Assembly (NCBI RefSeq): GCF_021044425.1
Contig: NZ_JAJNEC010000005.1
Span: 1,488,001-1,552,000 of the forward strand
DNA from: Niabella pedocola
GTDB lineage: Bacteria > Bacteroidota > Bacteroidia > Chitinophagales > Chitinophagaceae
Direction of reading: 5' to 3'
DNA length: 64,000 nt
Position 1 is the first letter of the stretch. Each line of letters starts with the position of its first letter. The notes beneath the pieces are model-generated. The model was not told the DNA's origin and made no database searches. It worked only from the letters and a program-made list of their open reading frames with translations. This document shows positions 59,078-64,000 of this stretch, in pieces. Both the position numbers and the translations under genes were made by a program.

Positions 59078-59626
59078 ATGACCGCAATCAAAACCAACTG
59101 CAACATTTTTTTTGCCGCTATTTTACTGGCAGCTTTTACGTTTACCGGGTGCAAAAAATCCGGCTCCGGCGATGACTCCGGGGGCACGCTGGGCAAGGCC
59201 TCCATCCAGTTTTCCACTAACAAAGCATTCGGTGGTAAAAATGAGTTTAAATCCAATTCTGTTACCGGTGGCGTGGTATCCAAGGTAAACTCGCTAAATA
59301 AGACACAGATCAGCATCACAGCCATCCAGATGAATGGTACACAAATCGGCACTGCAATGCTGGTTATTCATGTGCCACAGGGGCAAACCGGTGCCATCAG
59401 CGGAAAATTTGAAAATGGCAGTTCCGCCAGCACCCAGGCCGTGCTCACCATCGGTATCTCCAATGCCGGCGCCAACCAGGAAGCCTATACTTCCAAAACC
59501 GGCAACTTCAGTATCACCAGGCTAACCGACAGCGAAATCGAAGGTACGTTTGACGCCTATTGCATCAACGAAACCACCAATACCAATATCAATTTGAGCA
59601 GCGGAAAATTTTCCGGCAAATTTTAA
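59078..59626 (+). CDS. Lipoprotein of unknown function
   Basis: A 182-residue lipoprotein with lipobox TGC (Cys25) and a Gly/Ser/Asp-rich linker. The mature protein is rich in Thr, Asn and Ser with alternating strands (SLNKTQISITAIQMNGTQIG, STQAVLTIGISNAG, SEIEGTFDAYCINETT), so one beta-sandwich domain is likely. No known family is recognised. It follows the exported unknown by 22 bp and is followed by a strong terminator. Confidence 0.72.
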   Translation: MTAIKTNCNIFFAAILLAAFTFTGCKKSGSGDDSGGTLGKASIQFSTNKAFGGKNEFKSNSVTGGVVSKVNSLNKTQISITAIQMNGTQIGTAMLVIHVPQGQTGAISGKFENGSSASTQAVLTIGISNAGANQEAYTSKTGNFSITRLTDSEIEGTFDAYCINETTNTNINLSSGKFSGKF

Positions 59627-59648
59627 TATACAACAACCCGCCAACCTT

Positions 59649-59694
59649 CCGGGTACATCCATACCCGGGCAAAGCCCCCAGCCGGGGGTTTTGT
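59649..59694 (+). terminator. Tandem hairpins with T-tract after the lipoprotein gene
   Basis: CCGGGTA (59649-59655) / TACCCGG (59662-59668) is followed by CCCCC (59675-59679) / GGGGG (59684-59688) and TTTTGTT. Confidence 0.8.
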
Positions 59695-59789
59695 TATTTA
59701 CCGGAAACACCGTTGCGCATAAACCTCCGGGTGTCATAAAATTGTGACGCAGCTTCTTAAACCGGCAAAATAAAAACCAAAACGATGGC

Positions 59790-59797
59790 TATCTTTG
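59790..59797 (+). promoter_or_regulatory. -7 element five bases before the phosphatase gene
   Basis: TATCTTTG is an exact TAnnTTTG, ending 4 bp before the ATG at 59802, so the transcript would start at or near the start codon. The -33 element is not recognisable. Confidence 0.4.
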
Positions 59798-59801
59798 CGG
59801 C

Positions 59802-60272
59802 ATGAAGATTTTAATGGTATGCCTGGGCAATATTTGCAGAAGCCCGCTGGCTGAGGGGATTTTACAAAAAAAAGCTGCGGAACGGGGACTGAACTGGCAG
59901 GTTGACAGTGCCGGAACCAATGGTTACCATACCGGAGAAACACCGCACCGCCTGTCGCAAAAAGTAGCCGCCCAGCACGGAATTGACATTTCCGGTCAAC
60001 GGGCCCGGGATTTTGTACCTGAAGATTTTGACCGGTTCGACAAAATATATGCCATGGCCGGAGATGTGATCGATGAAATAAAATATATCGCCAGGAACCG
60101 GTTTGATGCCTCCAAAGTAGCACTCATTATGGATGAAATGGAGCCCGGCAAAAACCAGGACGTTCCCGATCCCTGGTATGGCACCGAACCCGGCTACCAC
60201 GAAGTGTACGATATGCTGGACAAGGCCACTGAGGCCATTATTGAGAAATATGAGGTAACAAATTTCAAATAA
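59802..60272 (+). CDS. Low-molecular-weight protein-tyrosine phosphatase
   Basis: A 156-residue phosphatase. The P-loop C-x5-R-S is CLGNICRS (Cys7, Arg13) at the N-terminus, the tyrosine-rich specificity loop is present, and the general-acid loop reads DVPDPWYG. It removes phosphate from protein tyrosines or acts on low-molecular substrates in the cytoplasm; such enzymes often pair with BY-kinases in polysaccharide export, but none is in the window. It is 16 bp before hisS. The -7 element lies 5 bp upstream. Confidence 0.94.
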   Translation: MKILMVCLGNICRSPLAEGILQKKAAERGLNWQVDSAGTNGYHTGETPHRLSQKVAAQHGIDISGQRARDFVPEDFDRFDKIYAMAGDVIDEIKYIARNRFDASKVALIMDEMEPGKNQDVPDPWYGTEPGYHEVYDMLDKATEAIIEKYEVTNFK

Positions 60273-60288
60273 CAAATTCAATTTGCAA

Positions 60289-61674
60289 GTGAGCAAGCCA
60301 TCCCTACCACAAGGAACGAGAGATTTTGACGCCGCAACGGTACGCAAACGCAACTATATTTTTAATACGATAAAAGAAGTTTTTGAGCTGTACGGTTTTC
60401 AACCGCTGGAAACCCCTGCCATGGAGAACCTGGAAACCCTGATGGGAAAATACGGGGAAGAAGGCGATAAACTGATTTTTAAGATCCTGAACAACGGTCT
60501 TGATAACCAAGCCAAGGCCGATAAAATAAAGGCCGGTTTTGAAAAAGTGATGACCGGCCGGTCCAGCAAGGATATCACCGAGCGTGCACTGCGCTACGAC
60601 CTTACCATTCCTTTTGCCCGCTATGTGGCCATGAATTATAACCAGCTGACACTGCCGTTTAAGCGTTACCAGTTGCAGCCGGTATGGCGGGCAGACCGGC
60701 CACAGAAAGGCCGGTACCGGGAATTTTATCAATGCGATGCCGATGTGGTGGGCAGCCGTTCCCTCGTCAATGAACTGGAGCTGGCTTCCATTTATGCCAC
60801 CGTTTTTCAAAAACTGGGCCTTCCCGTGGAAATCCGGATCAACAACCGGAAGATCCTGTCCGCACTGGCAGCCGAATGCGGAGGAGCCGAAAAAATGACC
60901 GACATCGCTATTGCCATTGATAAACTGGACAAGATCGGCATTGAAAAAGTAAACCAAGAGCTGGCCGAAAGGGGGCTTTCGCAAGAACAGATTCAGCTCA
61001 TTCAGCAATTTCTTGAAATCAGCGGCAGCAACGAAGAGAAGCTGGCCCGGCTTAAAACGATCTTTGCCGGCAACAGCACCGCACAGGAAGGGATTGGCGA
61101 ATTGGAATACATCATAGAAAAATTTCAAATCTCAAATTCCGAATCTCAACGCTCAATCGATGTTACCCTGGCCCGCGGGTTGAATTATTATACCGGAACC
61201 ATCTTTGAAGTAAAGGCCCTGGGTGTACAAATAGGCAGCATTGGCGGCGGCGGGCGCTACGACGATCTTACCGGTCTGTTTGGCGTGCCCAATGTACCTG
61301 GCGTGGGCATTTCTTTTGGGGTTGACCGCATTTATGATGTGCTTACCGAGTTAAACCTGTTTCCCGCCGATGTGTACAGCGGCACACGGCTGTTATTCTT
61401 TAATTTAGGCGTTGCGGAAGCTGCAAAGGCGTTTGAACTGATGCAGGAACTCCGGGCCGGCGGGATCGCCTGTGAACTGTTTCATGAAACCCTAAAGTTT
61501 GATAAACAGTTTAAGTACGCGGAAAAAAAAGGCATCCCTTATGTAGCCATCCTGGGCAGCCAGGAGCTGGAGGCTGAAATCATTGTAATAAAAAATTTAC
61601 AATCCGGTGTTCAGGAACAGGTGACCTTTACCGGTTTGAGGAATTATAATTTTGACGGAAGGGAGCGTGCATGA
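60289..61674 (+). CDS. hisS: Histidyl-tRNA synthetase
   Basis: A 461-residue class II synthetase. No ATG precedes the conserved N-terminus; the likely start is the GTG at 60289, giving (M)SKPSLPQGTRDF, with a TTG two codons earlier as alternative. Motif 1 region lies near residues 50-90; motif 2 is QLQPVWRADRPQKGRYREFYQCDADVVG, split here as YQCDADVVG with the preceding RADRPQKGRY; the histidine-A motif is ARGLNYYTGTIFE and motif 3 GIGVDR-like GISFGVDRIYDVL. The C-terminal anticodon domain starts RLLFFNLG. It charges tRNA-His. Confidence 0.96.
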   Translation: MSKPSLPQGTRDFDAATVRKRNYIFNTIKEVFELYGFQPLETPAMENLETLMGKYGEEGDKLIFKILNNGLDNQAKADKIKAGFEKVMTGRSSKDITERALRYDLTIPFARYVAMNYNQLTLPFKRYQLQPVWRADRPQKGRYREFYQCDADVVGSRSLVNELELASIYATVFQKLGLPVEIRINNRKILSALAAECGGAEKMTDIAIAIDKLDKIGIEKVNQELAERGLSQEQIQLIQQFLEISGSNEEKLARLKTIFAGNSTAQEGIGELEYIIEKFQISNSESQRSIDVTLARGLNYYTGTIFEVKALGVQIGSIGGGGRYDDLTGLFGVPNVPGVGISFGVDRIYDVLTELNLFPADVYSGTRLLFFNLGVAEAAKAFELMQELRAGGIACELFHETLKFDKQFKYAEKKGIPYVAILGSQELEAEIIVIKNLQSGVQEQVTFTGLRNYNFDGRERA

Positions 61675-61739
61675 GCAATAGGGTACAATGAACAGCTGCC
61701 GGTTCGGATTTAAAACACAAACAAAAAAACCAATATAAC

Positions 61740-63443
61740 ATGACAAACGTGAAAAACAAGGGCTTGCTTATTTTGAGCTTTTGCCTTGCGCTTATTTTTA
61801 CTGCCTGTAACAAAGGAGGCAAAACCGGCCTGCTGATCCCGAACGATGCCGGTATGGTGTTCCACGTAGATCTGGCATCGCTTTCCTCCAAGCTGACCTG
61901 GGCAGAAATAAAACAAACCTCCTGGTTTACAGCGGCGCTCAATCAAACATCCGATTCACTGGGAAAACAACTGCTCAACGACCCGGAAACCTCCGGTATT
62001 GATCCGAAAGGCAGCCTGGTATTCTTTTTAAAGCGGAACAGCAGCAATGGATACGTAGCATTTGAAGGCAACCTGAAAGATGCTGCCAAATTTGCTAAAG
62101 TAATTGAAGACGGCGGCAAAGGAAAGGTAAAGGTTGAAAAAGACGGCGAATACAGCTTTGTAAAATCTCCGGATAACGATAATGCCGTGGTTTACTTTAA
62201 CGATAAACGGTTTATTGCCGTTATCGATGCATCCGGTGTTAGTAAAGGATTCCCCGGCAGCCGCAGCAGCTTTGGCGGAAGTGTTGAAAAATACCCGGTA
62301 GACAGTCTGAAACTCTTTGCCAAAAACACCTTCCAGTTAAAAGGCAGCGCATTACTGGACAGTGATAAACGCTTTGCAGAACTGATCGGTGACAAAGCCG
62401 ATATGCATTTCTGGGTAAACAGCGGGAATCTTTACAGCGGGTTAGCCGGTGGCGTTATGGCAATGATGAAATTCAACGCATTGCTGGACGGTGCCATTAC
62501 CGCAGGCAAGGCCAATTTTGACAACGGTAAAATTACCGCGGATATGAAGAATTATTACGGAAAGGAAATGACCGAGCTGTTAAAGAAAAACAGCGGCAGC
62601 AACATAACGGATGAAACCATCAGCCATCTTCCGGAGCAGGATGTACTGGCTGCGTTCAGCATGAGCTACGCCCCGTCTTATATAAAAGACCTGATCAAGC
62701 TGCTGGGTTTTGATGGCATTGCAAATGCCGGACTGGCCCAGCTGGGGATCAGTATTGACGACTTTACCAAGGCAAACGGTGGTACACAATCCTTTGCATT
62801 AACAAACGTTACGGTAACTGCAAAACCAACCGCCGTTACACTGGACAATGGAGAAACCATCCCCTATGAAAAAGATGATACAAAGTTCGATTTCGTATTC
62901 GGATCTTCAGTGGGGGATAAAACCAGCTTCCAGAAACTGATTGACGCGTTCCGGAAAACGATCGATAAAGAAATGCCCGTAAAAGACAGCGCCCTGGAGC
63001 GCATCAAAAACAAACTTACCGATAAATGGTTTGCCATCGGAGGCTCCGATGCGGAAGTGGATGCCTTTCTTACCGGTGGTAAAAAACCAGCCTACGCACA
63101 ATCATTTACCGGCCACAGCATGGGAGGATATGTGAACCTGCAGAAAATTTTCAACACTGTTATCGCCAACAGTAAAAAGGATTCGACCTATAAAAAGAAC
63201 CTGGAAGTTTCGGCCAATTTCTGGAAAACAGTTACCATGCATTCCGATATCAAAGGCGGGGAAGTGAGCAGCAAAGTAGAGGTAAACCTGGCCGATGGTA
63301 CAACCAATGCCTTAAAGCAACTGAATAAATACGTTGACCAGATGTACCAGGCGGCGCCCAAAAAAGATGTGATCGATGTAGAAGAAATAACAACACCGGC
63401 AGACACAGCGGCAGCTCCGGCCCCGCCGTCATCTGTTCATTAA
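61740..63443 (+). CDS. DUF4836 family lipoprotein
   Basis: A 567-residue lipoprotein with lipobox TAC (Cys23). The N-terminal block LLIPNDAGMVFHVDLASLSS (from ~31) is typical of DUF4836 proteins, which are conserved in Bacteroidota and have no proven function. Two similar alpha-beta lobes, about 40-270 and 285-520, suggest an internal duplication (compare LVFFLKRNSSNGYVAFEGNL with FDFVFGSSVGDKTSFQKLID). The C-terminus is Ala/Pro/Thr-rich. The ABC ATPase gene follows after 12 bp; the two are likely one operon. Confidence 0.87.
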   Translation: MTNVKNKGLLILSFCLALIFTACNKGGKTGLLIPNDAGMVFHVDLASLSSKLTWAEIKQTSWFTAALNQTSDSLGKQLLNDPETSGIDPKGSLVFFLKRNSSNGYVAFEGNLKDAAKFAKVIEDGGKGKVKVEKDGEYSFVKSPDNDNAVVYFNDKRFIAVIDASGVSKGFPGSRSSFGGSVEKYPVDSLKLFAKNTFQLKGSALLDSDKRFAELIGDKADMHFWVNSGNLYSGLAGGVMAMMKFNALLDGAITAGKANFDNGKITADMKNYYGKEMTELLKKNSGSNITDETISHLPEQDVLAAFSMSYAPSYIKDLIKLLGFDGIANAGLAQLGISIDDFTKANGGTQSFALTNVTVTAKPTAVTLDNGETIPYEKDDTKFDFVFGSSVGDKTSFQKLIDAFRKTIDKEMPVKDSALERIKNKLTDKWFAIGGSDAEVDAFLTGGKKPAYAQSFTGHSMGGYVNLQKIFNTVIANSKKDSTYKKNLEVSANFWKTVTMHSDIKGGEVSSKVEVNLADGTTNALKQLNKYVDQMYQAAPKKDVIDVEEITTPADTAAAPAPPSSVH

Positions 63444-63455
63444 TCAAAAGCATTC

Positions 63456-64000
63456 ATGAAGCTTGAGATAAAGAATCTATTACCGGTATATTTTGAAGAG
63501 GAGCGCAAATCCACCTCAGAGATCTGGGGAAAGGAGCGCTCCTTTTCCAATGGCGACCTGGTAAACATTGTGGCCCCTTCCGGCACCGGCAAAACGTCCC
63601 TGATCCATTTTCTTTATAAAATGCGGGAAAGCTACAGCGGTTCCATTTTGTATGATGGCCAGCCGCTCAGCCAATTCAGCAAGGAAGCGATCGCCAGCCT
63701 GCGCAAGGATCATGTAAGTATTATCCTTCAGGACATGCGGCTCTTTGAGGAACAAACCATCCTGGAAAACCTCGAGATCAAACGTCAGCTCCATCCGTAT
63801 CACCCGCAGGAACGGATCATTGAAATGGCCAAACGGCTGGGGGTAGATCACCGGCTGAATGCGCTGGCAAAAAACTGCTCCTATGGCGAGCAACAACGGG
63901 CCGTGATCATCCGCGCCCTGTTGCAACCCTTCGGAGTATTGTTAATGGATGAGCCCTTCAGCCACCTGGACCACGCAAATGCTCAAAAAGCCATCGACCT
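63456..64000 (+). CDS. ABC transporter ATP-binding protein (3' partial)
   Basis: Open from the ATG at 63456 to the window edge, 181 codons. Walker A is APSGTGKTS (residues ~41-49), Q-loop ILQDMRLFEEQ, signature CSYGEQQRA (SYGEQ in place of LSGGQ) and Walker B GVLLMDEPFSHLD, so nearly the whole nucleotide-binding domain is visible. N-terminal EIKNLLPVYFEEERKSTSEI is unusual in lacking the common first-strand pattern. It resembles FtsE/LolD-type ATPases. The permease would lie downstream. Proximity to a DUF4836 lipoprotein hints at a lipoprotein or envelope role. Confidence 0.9.
   Translation, partial: MKLEIKNLLPVYFEEERKSTSEIWGKERSFSNGDLVNIVAPSGTGKTSLIHFLYKMRESYSGSILYDGQPLSQFSKEAIASLRKDHVSIILQDMRLFEEQTILENLEIKRQLHPYHPQERIIEMAKRLGVDHRLNALAKNCSYGEQQRAVIIRALLQPFGVLLMDEPFSHLDHANAQKAID

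Noticed and set aside
61128..61158. Intergenic-repeat-like sequence (TCTCAAAT type) inserted inside hisS
   Set aside because: The coded stretch lies in a variable region of HisRS and does not lengthen the protein compared with what I expect for the family, so chance resemblance is the simpler reading.

Overview
The window comes from a member of the Bacteroidota, most likely the family Chitinophagaceae. The signs are a SusC/SusD pair, Bacteroidota-specific families (DUF4834, DUF4836, DUF4998, DUF5000-type lipoproteins, DUF6580), many lipoproteins with a short lipobox, the Bacteroidota -7 promoter element (TAnnTTTG) ahead of several genes, and few Shine-Dalgarno sequences. I found no rRNA, tRNA, CRISPR array, phage or transposase gene.

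Layout. (1) 1-7561: the end of what looks like a flexirubin/aryl-polyene lipid cluster. It holds a three-part fusion protein (MMPL exporter, PlsC acyltransferase, methyltransferase; its start lies outside the window), a phytoene-dehydrogenase-like FAD enzyme and a C45-type Ntn-hydrolase. A divergent SDR/HxlR pair sits inside it. (2) 7562-10509: a non-coding stretch with gene-like scraps, a glycosyltransferase and an outer-membrane barrel protein. (3) 10597-25268: an L-fucose utilisation region. SusC, SusD, two surface glycan-binding-type lipoproteins and a GH29 alpha-L-fucosidase lie on the minus strand with an astacin-like protease; an AraC regulator, a DUF6580 membrane protein and the fucose permease FucP lie on the plus strand; a second, cysteine-rich AraC regulator follows. 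(4) 25411-35961: lpxA with an ABC ATPase, a secreted unknown, a stand-alone B12-binding protein, proS, a Tyr/Trp/Gly-rich lipoprotein with an outer-membrane protein, mutL and a deoxyhypusine-synthase-like enzyme. (5) 36149-48283: a long minus-strand housekeeping run read as rimP-nusA-infB, surA, gmk, a CNNM/CBS protein, tatC, rpiB and an M28 peptidase, ending at a MITE-like repeat. (6) 48508-51424: DUF4834, an NTF2-like protein, and a metal-linked trio (merC-like divergent from SCO and a Fur-family regulator) around a perfect palindrome. (7) 51576-55145: a P1 peptidase, a class IV aminotransferase and rlmN. (8) 55211-64000: a LuxR-type two-component system, two exported unknowns, a low-molecular-weight phosphatase, hisS, a DUF4836 lipoprotein and an ABC ATPase cut by the window edge.

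How the parts fit. In the fucose region SusC/SusD and the lipoproteins should bind and import fucosylated glycan, the fucosidase releases L-fucose, and FucP carries it over the inner membrane; no fucose isomerase, kinase or aldolase is in the window. The rimP operon leader carries a promoter match followed by a terminator-like hairpin just before the rimP start, which suggests attenuation. Transcription units elsewhere are mostly bounded by clear hairpins, many of them between convergent genes.
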